Shown: one piece after another, positions 13,831 through 27,780 of the stretch
Position numbering within the stretch: the stretch's first letter is position 1
How the letters are laid out: each line of letters opens with the position of its first letter
Assembly (NCBI RefSeq): GCF_964204645.1
Contig: NC_134025.1
Location: 10,981,001-11,045,000, forward strand
Direction: 5' to 3'
DNA: 64,000 nucleotides
DNA from: Tubulanus polymorphus
Lineage: Eukaryota; Nemertea; Palaeonemertea; Tubulaniformes; Tubulanidae
Notes under the pieces: generated by a model
Database searches by the model: none
Told to the model about the DNA's origin: nothing
What the model saw: the letters and a program-made list of their open reading frames with translations, nothing else
Program-made: the position numbers and the translations under genes

Positions 13831-16800
13831 TTAGATAACACAGATTTGACTGCATTGTTGCGATGTCTTACTTAAAACAGGCATGTGGAAGAGAGCTTAT
13901 ACTGCTTAAGACCAATAAATCTTTACAATCATCAGTGCTTTGATGCTTATGATAAATCTTTTCGAATATTTCCATCACATTTTCTTATTTTTTACGATTA
14001 TGTTCATACAATGGTTTTGGTCAGTCTTTCGCTAGCAGTTTAATTAAAGAAATATTCTGTTCTAGCTGCTAGCTAATCCCGTTTTCTCGTTATTTGCTTC
14101 GTCAGTCACAGAAAACAGTGGGTGTCTCATGTTAGTAGTTTTTTTCGATACTTTTTATGTGGCCGGAACATCGCCGACTTCCGCAGAAACAATACATGAC
14201 AATCATGAGATACTTAAGGGGTTGTCGTGCGTTCAATCAACCGTGATCTTCAGGTAGAGGAAAAAAGAGTCTTGAACTTTCTTTGATGGCATCGTCTTTG
14301 TTATTGTCATGTATATATGTTGCGGGTAGCTTGTATTCAACTCTCGGTACTTCATACATATATCAAATATATCAAAAGACGCTAAAAATACTAATTCCTT
14401 CAGGTCAGGCCCCCATTGAACTTGTCCTTTGTTACCGAAAGCACCTGGAGTCCGACCTACATGTTTCTTTCATATATATATATGAGCCATTTGCCCTGAC
14501 GATTTTTTGAAATATAATGACCTTCATTAAACATATTTCAAAAGTTTAAAAATTGGGTTTTCATAGTATGTGCGTTGTTTAGGCTATTAAAATGTTGATA
14601 CATCTATGTACTTCATGGTTTATTCAACAAAGCCCGATTGTTATCTCGAATTTTCCACGTTCATAAAGATATATATACATTCGGAGATCTTTATCCTAGT
14701 CTTGCGTCCGCGGTCTGCTGCTGGTGTGGAGACCAATAACTCACAAAGCGAAACGTTTAACAATAAAAATCGGGAATACCATTTCGTCCTTGCCGCATAT
14801 CAATAATTCTGTATTTCTATGTCTATCTTGTGACTATTTCTATCTCGTATTTTTTCTTGAACAGGCTGCAAATTCAAATCTAAAGCGGTTTGTCTGTAAA
14901 GGAGATGATGCATTTCAGTGTATGAAGGTATTTTGGTGAATGCAATTTCTGATAGTTTACGAAGGTTGATCTGGTCTCAACATTCAGTACTCGGCAATTA
15001 AAGCATTGTTTGTCAAACTGGTTTCTTGATATATCTTTTAAGATTAAATTAGCAATGAGCCATTCGTGTATTTTGTAGTACGAGACAGTACTAATCAACA
15101 TGCTAAGCCATCGCAGTTTCTTTTGTCAAACCAATTTTCTTGCATGGTATCAATTTCAGATGAACAATCCTAATGATAAGCCAGCAATATCTAGAAATTA
15201 GCTATCGTTTCATAAATAAGAGGTAAAAAGAAACGGGCTTGAGAAGGTCCAATTTGTTTTTAGAAACAATATAACTGTTTCGTATAGACAGATTAGATTT
15301 CCAGGGCCTCCGTAAATTCTTGATTAGTAATCATGAGATTAGAAATTTGATTTCGTACGTCCTCTAACAGCGAAATGTATAAATCAAAATAATAAGATTG
15401 ACGACGATTTCAACATGATACGGTATTATTCGTCTAATTACAAATAAGAGCCTTTTTCGAATAATCTGAACGATCCATTTGCTAAATTAGACCATGCTTC
15501 ACCGAGTTCGAAATATTCAAGACAAAAAAGTGATATTCTCATCCAATTTAATGTTAGTTAAAAGTTAGCTATTAAATGTCATTATAGTGACGGCACAAAT
15601 GAATGTATTTTTCAAGTTACCAAGCCTCTTCACATATTTGAATGATTGCCCGAGGCCGAGACACCTACATATACTTTAAGTATCTAACGACAAGCACTCT
15701 TAAAAAACTTTGATTACTTGTGCACATGTATGGCATTGTTTCGTGTGTGCCACTTCGGGAAAACTGTTTTTGTCCGCCTTCGAAAAAAGGAAGCAATTAC
15801 GAAGAAGTGTAGCAAGCGCGTGAGCGCCAACTTCTAACTTGGAGCAAGGGAAATTATTAGTTTAAGATCTAAATGAGCAATCGTCACCTTAGAATTCATA
15901 CTCATTCAAATACTTCTGACCACCCATCGCTTATCCGATACAAGCTCATCGGTCTACGGATAAGATTGTTAGACGGTATATGCGCAGGAAAAGGTTGTTC
16001 ACAAATCATTTGACCAAAACTATTTGAAATAATGCAGTAAATCAACAAAACTACGTAATTCGCATTCTTCACATTTTTTCTAACGAACTTTATTTTTTCA
16101 ATTATTTTGTTTTTATATGCAAATTAATGCAAATCGGCCGACGAATGCTCACCTCAATTTTCCCGAGTCTTTTTTGAACGAATGTTTGATTTCGAGACGT
16201 ATAATTAAACACAGTTTGAGGCTGGTCGAGAGACTAACTAACGTAAAAGCAATGGCCCGTGCACGGGTCTCTTTGTCTTAGGTCACAGCTGTCCTTTTAT
16301 TGTGAGAAGATTGAGTTGGGTGGTTCTTTTTTGCTTGGCGCTGTCTTTCACGTGCCCCATTTAAGCAATTAAAATCATTCGAAATAAATGTTTATAAATT
16401 TGAAACATTCCCACCGAGGCTATACACGTTGGCGTTTCAGACTTGGTAAACTTCAGTTTTGGGACGTGTTGTGGTCTTTCTCAAGGCAAAACGGTCTTTC
16501 TGGCACCTAGCTGCCCCAGACCTTTCTGAAGTCGTTGAATTTATCATGGTAAACGGGATTGAGATGTTGGAGCATAGAGACACTATTTCTAACGATGGAA
16601 TCCGGAAAAATGACATAATTCATGATTTTAGAAAATCTTAACGATACGAACGAAAAGAGAAAGGTCTTCTTTATTTTGGCTTTGGCTTATAAAAATGGAT
16701 CGCATGACAGCAAAAATATTTCCATGAACGTGTATTTATTTGAAGTCAATAAGTCGTAAACAGATGTGGACTTCGGGAAGAGAGATTCTAATCGTTTTTT

Positions 16801-17269
16801 TTCTTTCTGCAGACGTGTTTCACGTTTGTTCGTTGTGGTAAAAACGATCGCCTGGATCACGCGGTCAGGATCTCTGTTACGGTTCTTGGGAAAGTTGTCA
16901 TCTGCAGGGTTATTTGCGTGATTCTCGCGCATAATACCGCGAGTTTTTTTTTTGTAAGTCGACTGTTACTAGCCACGGAATAGATTTTTGATAGATTTTT
17001 AAGCTGCGTGGTATAAGTTTGAAAGAACATGTCGTATAGATCACAGTCTGAATAGAGCGGAACAGCATTGACTAAAGTGGGTAAAGTGACAAATTTGAAC
17101 CATTTCCTAGAGATAAATAATTTATTTTCTGATCTTCTGAAATTGAGCCCAGTGAATGTCCAGGTGATCATCTGATCCTTCCTCAACAGGACCCAGTTTT
17201 CTTTCAACCTGTGCCCGCTGAGCGCTACTTGAAGCAGGCATTATTAGCAGATTGAGGTTTCACGGGGAC
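13831..17269. other. Gene-free interval
   Basis: Mostly AT-rich unique DNA. The frames at 16687-16932 and 16857-17207 on the minus strand show no domain, and their overlap argues against both. Confidence 0.5.
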
Positions 17270-18140
17270 CAGCGTTCACTTCTCGTCTGTATGTTCGTCC
17301 GTAGATCAAAAATTTGGGAACGCTCAATTGATTGAAATGATATTTTGTCTATTCACGTAGGCCTATCTACCCTAGACACACCTGCATCTAAAAAAGTGAC
17401 CCGATCAGATTCGAGATGGCTGACTGGCAGCCATTGTTGTTCAAGGGCAATTTTGAAGACGCTTCAATGAATTTTCTTGATACTTGATACTTGATAGGTA
17501 TATGTATCTCTCTTAGGGCCATCTTCATGAGGAAAATTCGATCGATCGGATACAAGATGGCAGTCCTGTGACCTTTCTGTTCCCAGGAAAGTCATTTTAG
17601 CCTGAATAATGAGAGATGGAGCTAACTATAACGGTTTACTCATTTCATTGAAATTCATGACGGGTATACTTTGAGATGTGATCTGTAACAAATCAGACAG
17701 GCCTTTTGATCAGTCGATTCTTATTTTCTTGGAGACCAGTTTAGTATCGTCAGTCGTCATTCATAGACACAAAAAAAAGTTTTTTGAGGAAAATATCAAC
17801 AGGTTTAAATAGAACTCCTGATATTTGATAATAATTGTTAGCATTGTCAAAGGACAAATCTCCATTTTATCGGTATCTTTGGGTATTTCGTAACCACAAC
17901 CATTTGCAAATTTGTAGCTCGTGGCGTGTTCTATGGTTGTGGCTAGTTTCAATGTCATTGGTTTCAGTATATGTTACTAGGGGGCATGGAATAGCATGAT
18001 ATTTCCATAAATAATACCTATTCAAATTTTGTAACCACGATCAATCGCAAAACTAATACAAAGTTCTATGAGTTCGGTGAGTTTCAAGGTAATTGGTTAC
18101 CTCATTGGTTCACCAGGGGGTGTTGAATATTTATTGTCAG
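17270..18140 (+). repeat. Degenerate repeat block with at least one about 142-bp tandem unit
   Basis: The units at 17886-17985 and 18027-18120 align as TTTCGTAACCAC/TTTTGTAACCAC, GTTCTATG, GTTTCAATGTCATTGGTT/GTTTCAAGGTAATTGGTT, and end CTAGGGGG/CCAGGGGG. The preceding part repeats shorter words (CGAGATGGCTGACTGGCAG; ACAAGATGGCAGTC) and an ACTTGAT triplet at about 17477-17501. It looks like an old tandem array or an internally repetitive transposon; the type is unknown. Confidence 0.5.
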
Positions 18141-21100
18141 ATTGTCGGGCCTTTCACAAGTGGGCATGCTGTTCCCGGGCCCTAGTTTTCTTATTAATGG
18201 GAGAGAGGCCTTCAACCAAGAGACTTGGCCTCATAATCTAAATCCTGTAGCAAAAAACTGATTATGTTATGAAGTCTTGTTTCTCGATAGTCGCGTCGTC
18301 TTGTAGCAATTCGAATTAGAATTGATCGATTATTCATGACATAAGCGGTCACGTCGGTTGCCCCGTCCCATCTGGTGGACAGAAAAAAGTATTTCAGGCG
18401 CACGAGCTCTCCCTCACAATTAACGTAAACAATCCATCGAAATAATGATTCATAAATAATGTGAATAGATTGATAGAGCATGTGTCTTCATTCCCTGATT
18501 CTTGCATTCATTCAGACTACAGTGGAATATCAGGCAACTGTGGCTAGTTCTACAGATTTTGGTTATCAAATTAGTTCATTCCACAATTACTTTTAAAGTT
18601 GACTAAAGTTTGATTATTTCATTTCCAATGCTTCAACTAATAAGCAAAATCTGAACTCACTTCAATCATCAGCGGAATTAGATCCTGGATCTGATTTTAC
18701 TCTTTTCTCTGAATTTAGAAGATCGACAGGCAATTTGAGTACGATTAGTGGAAATTGGTATGTAATTTGGACCAAAAACCAAGGGTCTCTCTGTTTTTGT
18801 TCCATCAATTCTGATTCAAACTGTTTACAATAATTATGGAATATTCAGTAATAAAACTAGGTGGATGTATTCATTTTGCTGGCGACGCCGATGAACTCGT
18901 GAACCTTGAAATCACGATACATCGTTCGTTTAATTATTCCGGCTGATTACTCCAATATTAAACTAATGATTGTATATACAGTGAAATGTACAGTACAGTC
19001 GATAGCCCAATAGCAATTACATTTGTCAGTGTTGAAGATCGTTTCTGTGATGACTACAGGCTCGTATTGCCGTATTGGTACTTAATATGGACTTATGAAT
19101 CAGCTTTGAACTTCAAGAGATGCTACGCCGTAGCCGCGCCATGCATTCCCAATTTGAGAAAAATGGAAGCGCGTATATACGTGTGCGCAGCCTCTCGGCC
19201 ATCATTTCCATACTAATTTAAGATTTAGGACTAATTAACGAAGCGCAATTGAAGTGCCCATTTAGCAATCTTGTCGATATGCATCATCTTTTAAACGGAT
19301 TAATTCCAGTTTCGCATAAAGAGCTATTGATACATATGAGAGCGAGAAGGGGAGAGTGGGAGATGAATCCATAATTTTGTCGGGCCCATTTTTTACAAAG
19401 CCAATTTCAGACACATTCGTATGATTGAGAAATTCTTTTTGTTTTGTAATTACATTTTTTCAAGTGACTGTCTTTTACGCTGCAAGTATTTCTCGAGACT
19501 ATTTCAGTGATAACAGGTTTCTATTTCTATTGTATGCAATGGGTCTCGGATTCTTATTATATAGAAAATCAGACTTATTTCATTTTCTAACGATTAGACA
19601 GTTTTTATGCCTCATCATCCTACACCGGTTTGACAGCAAGCTTAATCTTGCAAACTAACAAAATGGAAGTTTTCTAATTCTGGCTACTTTTGTCTAAAAT
19701 TGTATCCGATAAAAAATTCCAGGAATATTTGTATTCGAATTCATAGTTAGGTGACCATTTGAAGTAAACACATTGGAAATCAACACATTAACTGCGCCAT
19801 TGTAATGGTGTTAACATGACCAATTATCTGTCCACTTTCAGAGTTTCTAATAGACTTATGGTGGTGAACATAACGCTCAGTTTTTTAACAAACAATTTTT
19901 TCTAGCGCCAAAGTTATCACTTTTCTTTTCCATCTTTCTGATAAGATTTATATTCTTATTCGCATCGCCTTATCAGCCCGTCGCTGGCATACCACACCGC
20001 CATGTTGATAATGGGACTTCTTTCAGTTGCGAATTAATAAATTAAGTAATTACGAACGCGAGTAACTGGATTTGCTCATGGCCGCGGGTCTTCTATCGGG
20101 AATTTATTATCCTTCGATTACTGGTTATGTCTGATTGACATCACCTTTGCTCCTGGACAGAGGATTCTACCCGCTATACTGCCACAGGCATTGCCATTAT
20201 ACTATGCAAATCTTACTCATCTGCATTCAGCCTCGTTTGCTGTAGACAATGCCCACGTAGATATATAGCTTGGTCATCTCTTAAGACAAAAAGAGATTTT
20301 CTTTTGAGAGGAAATTGCTCTGATTCTCAGCTACATTTTCGGTTACTCGTTCGTATTGAATGGGGTTATATACCATTATCAATAACAATCATTTATTTAT
20401 CTTATATTTTTCAAACCAAGTCATTTTTTGGCTTCGCTGAATATGCAATTTTAGCCTTTTTGCATGCTTATGATGCATTGTATTTTGATTATTTCTTTGA
20501 ATCTTGAAATCATTGAAAAATCCGTATATTGATATTGTAACTTGAAACATGTGTTCACCATAAACTGGATTGGTTTCATTTCTAAATATGTGCGTAGTAT
20601 GCGTATATCTGATAATTCAAACTTTTTCTTTAGTAAGCTCTATCAACTTTCACTTTTTCGACGTGCAGCCAGTTTCACGATTCAAAATTATGATTAATTT
20701 GCCAATGACAACCTTATCATTTTCAATAATCTCAACAAAAAATCTAATCGTAATTAGCCTTGTGAAACTTGGCCCAGGGGTTACCTCAATATTGAGGTTA
20801 AAGCGAAAACCAGTCCATAAAACTGGTGGCCACATCACAGAACGTCAACGTAGCATCAGTATTGTGTTATCGTCACCTATAAAAGTCGTTCTGCAAGTCT
20901 CTAATGGCCAAAATATAACGAATTGCGAAAAATCTCCAAAAAAACATTTTTAGAATTTTTTGTTCAATCATGCCTTTTGAATTAAAATGGAGTCCATCAA
21001 CTGTGAATGAGCAGATGGTGGTATAACCATAAACGAGCGAATTAAATCAAGCCATTCGCTGCTGGATCGATCTATTCAGTTCGTTCGGTCGTCGGGCGAT

Positions 21101-21577
21101 CTTTTAAAAAGATTCAAGCAACTGGGTTCAATTAGTCGTGAACTTTTTAAGTGTTTTCCGTTCATATGTATGTGTCTGTGTCTGTGTCAGTGTGTGTGTA
21201 TGTGCCATCATACGCGACAAAGCATTTAACAAACTAATCCACATAATAAGCGAGACAGTTGGCCGAAAACGAAACTTCTAATCCTGCGGGTGCGAGGATT
21301 AAGTGTTCGAGCTGTCAAACTAGCCGCACTTTCTAGGTAGATTTATCGCGGCATTGTATTTATGTATATATGGATCAGTGTCTAAAACCGCGACATCAAA
21401 AAGTTCACGGAAATAGCCGCAATATGCTCTTATCAGAATCACACGGAACACTTTTGCCACCAAACCTGTGAATGTATCCGCCCCTGAGTTACACGAGGAA
21501 AATGACCAAAAATATAAAAATGGAAAAAATTATCTTCAACCTTTTGATATAGTTATTCCCAAGTGCTCAATGCATCA
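18141..21577. other. Gene-free interval
   Basis: A perfect 16-base palindrome, ACCTCAATATTGAGGT, is at 20783-20798, beside GTGAAACTTGGCCCAGGGG, which resembles a MITE end. The 127-codon frame at 20570-20953 crosses it and has no recognisable domain. A GT-rich patch lies at about 21170-21205. Confidence 0.45.
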
Positions 21578-21846
21578 AATTAGGCAGCCAACAAAGTTAA
21601 CCCAACCAGTCACTTGCCGGTTCAGACTGGAAACCTATGTACGTTATTGTATTCCGATTTATGAAAAATTCTGTAATTCCGACCACCGATCACACAACTT
21701 TATCTGTAGTTCGATTTCCGATTTCAAAATCAAATCCCCTGTTTCGTTCCCGGCAGGTGTGATGGGTTTGTATGGGACACCAAATCAAAACAAATCCAAC
21801 GAAATGTACCAATTTAATAAATAACAGGGACAATCTCTATTTCAAG
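21578..21846 (-). repeat. Dispersed repeat R2, copy C
   Basis: On the minus strand it reads AATAGAGATTGTCCCTGTTA, then CCCATCACACCTGCCGGGAA, GAAACAGGGGATTTG, GAAATCGGAAATCGAACTAC, TGATCGGTGGTCGGAATTAC, and ends with GACTGGTTGGGTTAACTTTG followed by TTGGCTGCCTA. That end block is shared with the copy at 43.3 kb. The frame at 21468-21824 is an accidental reading across this repeat. Confidence 0.75.
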
Positions 21847-23814
21847 ATCAAACATTTTGCGGTTTGGGCAGAAAAGACGTACAAGCAATACTTTTCAAAC
21901 TAACCTGAATAAGCATTGAATATCTAAATACTACTTACTAAATATTCTCCAGACGAAAAAAGAGCATTTTATGGAGGCTATAGGGCTACAAGATAGCAGT
22001 GGCTAGAAAGCAGGTGTTCATATATAGGTCTATGTGTTAGCTGGATCAATATTCAGAATCATCAAGTTTCTTCGGTTATACATGGACATACATCTGAAAA
22101 AACAGGCATATCTTAATTGTCCATACGTGGCAGAATATCAGCCATATTTCTGAATACATTTTTCATTACTTGAGACTGTGGATTACTCATCATGGCAAGC
22201 ATGCACGGAATATGTATTTTATAGCACAGCGAAGAACGCTTCTATAATTCGATCAACTGAACAAAACCAGGGAAAAAAACTGGCGCCAATGTTGGTCAAT
22301 CCATAATCTTACTTGCACACGAACATTAAATTGACGCTGGAACAATACTTTGCGCTATTAGGTGTGTGTAGCAGCTGGGCGAATTGATTGTCCACGCAGT
22401 ATCGCCGTGCAGAGCCTGTGTATACTTGTATTCTATCAACGATCGCCTGCGATGATGTTTTCGAGAAAAAAAAGTGCAAGCTGTCTACTCGTTACTGAAT
22501 CATATGAATCGTTATCATATTTGAATGACAAGACCATATTTTTTTTCGCTTGGAATCTAATTCAACCCTAAGGTCCTATAAACAATGGCGACGATACTCA
22601 TCATATCGCGAGTCGAAACAACGGAAAGGTCGTCGTCATATCAATGTTTATACTGTTGGTGAACATTTAAGTACGGTGTATTTTTCCTCCCCTTGGTAGC
22701 AGTATATACATAAGCAATTTTATGATATCGTGACACAGCCGGCCAGATCGTTTAGTATTGCTTATACTAGATATGCTTCATTGTTATTTGAAAATTGTAA
22801 AAAAATATATAAGTATAAACTTCTATTTCATCGCGGACAATGGTTTGTATGCGCGTTCTAGGCGTTTTTATTGTCAGTGCATATTATAAAACACACTTAG
22901 ACGCTTTCACGTAGCTTTAGAATGCTATCGTTTACAATACATCATGTCCTCCTTCGCCGGGGTTATGATTCCAGTGGAATTGTGGCTTGAAACACTTTGA
23001 TCGGAAAGGTCACCGATGGATCATACGTCGATTTGAAGTGAATATCTAAGAATTTGGATATACAGTTATTTTTACGGCATTGAAAGTATTTTAGGGCAAA
23101 TTCAAGAGATCGTTATCATCATAGACAGGAACACCTTATATAAACTTTTTAGAACAGTCCGGTCTCACAGTTTGACTACAACTGATTAATTCAGAGTGAA
23201 TAAAAAAAATCGAAAAAAATCAAGAATTCAAACTAGGCAACAAATCGAAGAGCAAAGACGAGAGCGGAATGAAAAATATCTAACTAAAGCAGCTTAGCGT
23301 TTTGAAAAAGGGGCCTCGAATAAAATTAACTACCTGCATCTCGCAGCTTAACTATGAAAAATGCGGAATTGATATCAGTGACCATCGCGTAACACTGGAT
23401 AGACTCGACAATTCTTTATGGATGGATTGGTATTATGGCAGCGCCATAACACTTTATTATAACCGGAGACAAATTTTAATGTTCTCGCAAGATGGCCATT
23501 ACGCCGCGCGACATGTTAATCCGACTATTAATAAACTTTCCAGCCAAATACTCATTTGCCGTGAAAAATGGTCAGTCCGATTCAATTACTGTACTCGAGA
23601 TTATAAATCGCTTTTCTATTCGCGCGGCAGCCGCGTGCAATTGTTCATATCGAACCCGGTATTAAAAATACAAAAAGACAATGGCGTACATATTTAATGG
23701 TATGCTTAGCTGCACATGTGGTTAATAGTTGTTGCAGAATTGATATATTGCATATCTCTACATCTCGGGGCCTTATATTCCATCGTCCAAGATCCTATAT
23801 TCAAAACTGTTTTT
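21847..23814. other. Gene-free interval
   Basis: Nothing beyond random frames, the longest 131 codons at 23302-23697 without a recognisable motif. Confidence 0.5.
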
Positions 23815-24215
23815 TTTTGACGTCGTAAAAACCGTTACAATAATATTTTTATACATTGGTAAACTACTACGCATTATTCAAAGATTGTGGCCAGTCGATG
23901 TGCACTCCGTCATCAATATTGGCGTCATCATCTACATCTACAATTGTGAATTTTGGCGTTATTTTTAGTAATTGAATATATCATGACTCTTATTTCCTAT
24001 ACAATAAATCTCTGAAATTTGAGTGGATGTGCACTACGTCATCAATATTGGGGCTAGACTGGATGCCCGTCAATTCAATTCAATTGTCGATTTATTCAAA
24101 TTCAAATTAACTGTATTGATACTGACAATATATCTGTTACTCATTGTCATGTGTTATTTTTACAAGGCATCAATGAACTTTCAAGTTAGTTTTCTTGTTT
24201 ATATTCGAAGTGTAT
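23815..24215 (+). repeat. Dispersed repeat R1, copy 2
   Basis: Same order of blocks as the copy at 8 kb: TTGACGTCGTAAAAACCGTT, then the CRE-like word at 23897-23924 (here CTCCGTCATC), a CTACAATTGTGAATTTTGG block also present near 8100, then the second word at 24026-24055 followed by GGGGCTAGACTGG and TCAATTCAATTCAATT. It continues into a part shared with copy 3: ATGTGTTATTTTTACAAGGC followed by ACTTTCAAGTTAG. The shared length is about 400 bp. Confidence 0.75.
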
Positions 24216-24749
24216 CGATCTACACACATGACGTGGTACATAATTGATATCTCGTATCATCGAAACGGTCAAAATTGCGTTCCAAAATCATTTTACAAAT
24301 GATGCATACACACTGAGCCGTTTGTAGGTGGCATTTCTCGCCAGGTGAGCGGTGGGCGCAGCGGTATGCGAACTTTGGGCAGCGCAATTTGCAACCTCTC
24401 TGAATTTTACCTGTTTTTATCCCGACAATGCAAATATTATTGTAATGACCTATGACTCCAGCTTTTTTCGCCTTTGCAGTCCAGCAGCATAGAGAGGTCA
24501 CTGTTATGAGATTTTGTACGTCTGAAGCGTGTTGCGATCTTGTTTAGGTTTCATGCCGTCTTAATTTTTTCATGTGTTTCGGTTTACTGCCGTAGAAAGT
24601 TGTAAAACGGAATGAAGCCGGCGACACCAATTTCAGGATCACCGCTCACCGCACGCTATTTTATTTTCTGCCGTCATTCGGTCACACCTCTCTGACCTTC
24701 AAAGCTCGTTGCATTAAGATTGATGGCATGTGTACGCCAGTTCACCGTT

Positions 24750-25230
24750 ATTAGGGTCATTCAATCTCACTTGAAACATCGGCAAATTACAAGTCGAGGC
24801 GAATTATAAATTTCGTCAGGTGTCAAGGGGCCAGAATCGGCGCAATTTTCATGGTCATTAACGGCGTTAAATTGAGCCTATGTAAATTAAACATGCGTGC
24901 CGGCTGACTTAATGACCACTGTTAAACGTGATTTAATGTAATGTAATGGCTACTGAAAAATTACACGTCTCGAGACCTATTGGCTTTCGCGCGTTCAGCC
25001 GGTTTGTTTATGTTTGCCGAGAACTCCGACTAGCCGATTTCATCCAAATGAAAAGGTGAGAACTTGATTAAAAGTAATTTTATGGCTATCCTGTTGTCAT
25101 CATCAGCGCAAAGACGTAAAAAGAAGCGTCACTCCGGCGGTGATTTATAAGGGACGTTTGTCCGTTAATCCGCTTAAACAATAAATTATTCGGTGGCATT
25201 AATCATTACGAAATTCTCATCCCCGACTGC
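24750..25230. promoter_or_regulatory. Candidate distal enhancer (non-repetitive, motif-dense island)
   Basis: This stretch is more GC-balanced than its surroundings, has no repeat match in the window and no frame. It contains an AGGTGTCA T-box-like word, TTTGTTTATGTTTG forkhead-like words, GTTAATCC/ATTTAATGT/CATTAATCATTAC homeodomain-like words and AACAATAAA Sox-like words. This is inference only; position in a gene desert beside a developmental regulator makes it plausible. Confidence 0.25.
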
Positions 25231-27275
25231 GATACCAACTTTGGACGCAATGAATTTGTGGCTCCGGATCAGTGCTACCGCCTTTGGGATTTTTTAGTTA
25301 AAGTATGGAATCTTATCACTCAAGTCAAATCTTACCAAGAACTATATTTAGAACTGGCCCCTGGCCCAGATAGTTGTTAAGCTTGTTGAGTGTGAAGCTG
25401 TTTTAAGCATTGCGAAAATAATCGAATTTTTTTTCTGATCCCTACTTATACGTCCCAATGGCTTTATCGTGCATATGAATATGCAAGTTGGGATCGCTTT
25501 CATTCTAGAAATACCTCTTAATACAAAGTGATTAGTATAAAGTAACCACGGGTCTTTGTGAAATATGTCTTCAGAATCCGACGTACGGAAATGTATCGAC
25601 AATAGCGACAATACCATCCGAGCGCATCCCTGCCTGGAAACCCTTTCATCTAGATATTTATTTTAAAACAATGAATTTGCCTGGCGAGGTGAAAACAAGT
25701 CCATACTGGTGGCTTTGGTAAACCCCGCGGGCGGTTACTAAATGAAAAACTAATTCCAAACCAAATATGTCGCGGGGCACGCAGTTTTTTCCTGGGTGTG
25801 TTCGCTGCGGTGAAAAGAACAACTCGCGTCCTTTGGTTTTATCTGTAATTTCACTGCTGGTCATACGAGAAATCCGCTATTTATTCGGATTAGTTTTTCG
25901 CGCGCGAGCTTAAATGAGCATTATATGGAAATCGCGCCTCGATGGAGAAATTATTAAAATTAATTTTCTACCTGACCCCGGGGCAAATTTGTCTTATACC
26001 ATATATGCATGTATGGCGGTAGGCGATACGTGTACGGAGAACTTGCACATGACGTCACATCCGAATCATCTAGTTCGAGAAATGGAGAGAGCATGTCACA
26101 ATCACAATATGAGGCAAGTTTGGGAAGAAAATATTTAGGGCCATACCTAGCATTTGAATCTTTTTTGAGGGGAGGGGGCAGAGAAACCCGAAGAAGGGCA
26201 GTTCTATTGAATACAACAATAATTTCTAGGGGGCAACTGTTCCTCCTGCCTACTGTCCGCTAATGCATACTCTATGGCTTTACTTGATTTCAAAGCATAT
26301 AACATTACAAACAACTTGAAATATTATAACAATATATTCTTCCATTCGAAGATGCTTTCCTAGTAGTGAAATTAGATAGATCATCACTGTCGACATAAAC
26401 ACGATTTGTTGATTTCAAACGCTCATCACCGCAATAGTTTTTTAAGATTTCTATAGGTAAACCTTTAACTCATTTTTTATGTGCTCTTTCGACTTCTGGT
26501 AAAGGATACATCCTGGAAAATTGATAAGATACGCTAAGACGTGCTAGAGCTGTCTATATATAAACTATGCTGCCAGTTCAGTCAGCCGGGGACTCGACGA
26601 GACAATACTTTGATATTAACACCCATGCATCCATCAAAGAGGATATAAACGCGTCTCAAGACTAATTCATCAGAAAATATATTAGTTCCTGAATAACCCG
26701 GAGACATGAAAAAGGATCAGCCCAATAATGATAATGCACTTCTAATCTCAATTTGTCATTAGTCGCGCCGGCTCACGCCTTTGTTCTACATCGGATCATG
26801 GACGTACGAACTGGTGAGTTTACCGTCCACGATCAGATATAGAAACGCAAATGTCAAAAATGGACTTCATCGGCGAATTTATGGCCAAGATATCTTTGTC
26901 AGTTAGGAAGTTATTTTCATATCAATTTTTGATAGATAAAGCGAAATCCTCATTTTTGAAACAAAAAATATCATCTTCAAGTTTCAAGGAAAAAAGGTGT
27001 AAGCTTCATTAGATGTGAACAGTTCAGCTTGTCGGGTGGAGTAATTGATAAATACTGTAGATTCACGCGGCTTGAAATGATATACTGTAAAATAACATTT
27101 GCGACGGTTGTTTTTGTCGAATATCAACGTTCAGGCGTCTAATCGGAAATGAATGCTCATTTTTTGGATCGGTGCATATTCACCCCGAACTTGATAACAT
27201 GAAATTGTTGCTGCCGCTGCTGCTACTTCTGCAAGAAATATTGTGATAATGGTATTTACTTGCTGATTTTTATGA
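25231..27275. other. Gene-free interval
   Basis: Unique DNA, with two overlapping plus-strand frames near 25914-26263 that show no family signature. Confidence 0.5.
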
Positions 27276-27581
27276 GCCATGATTAAGAACATATTTTCAA
27301 GCCATTTCATTTCAGTCCACGTTTTGTTGGAGAATATGAAAAACCTGCGGCCATAAGAAAACCTATAGTTATATAGTTATATATACATTAGTAAGTTAAG
27401 GTTTCGGTTTTGGAAGACCCAGACAGAGTCAGTAATTAAAATTCATGGTTAGAGCTATGATTTAGAGCATATTTCCAAGCCATTTCAATCCATGTTTGGT
27501 TGGAGAATATGAAAAGCCCGCGACAAAAAGAACTATTACAGTTATATAGTTGGTTAAGGTTGCTGTTTTGAAAAAAGACCC
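27276..27581 (+). repeat. Diverged tandem duplication of about 130-145 bp
   Basis: Unit 1 (27276-27420) and unit 2 (27454-27581) share CATATTTTCAAGCCATTTCA/CATATTTCCAAGCCATTTCA, TTGGAGAATATGAAAA, AGTTATATAGTT, TTAAGGTT and AGACCC in the same order. Unit 2 is shorter by an AT-rich insertion. There is no conserved frame between units. Confidence 0.65.
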
Positions 27582-27780
27582 GAAGATTTGAATCTTTGCA
27601 TCTGTTTTTGAAACTGAGGTTTAATTCACCTAAGTGATACTGTAGCAGCCAAGATATTATAGAAAGCAATTTGGGAAGAGTCGTCTTATTATAATCAACC
27701 GATGCTTCGTTCCTTTGCTGTCAACTTATACTAACTTAATTATCTGAAATCCATTAATGACAGATTATGACCACCCCAGA

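Noticed and set aside
20570-20953. 127-codon plus-strand frame with hydrophobic start
   Set aside because: It crosses a palindrome and MITE-like words; the hydrophobicity reflects T-rich DNA.
21468-21824. 118-codon plus-strand frame
   Set aside because: It lies mostly in the reverse copy of repeat R2; the frame is not kept in other copies.
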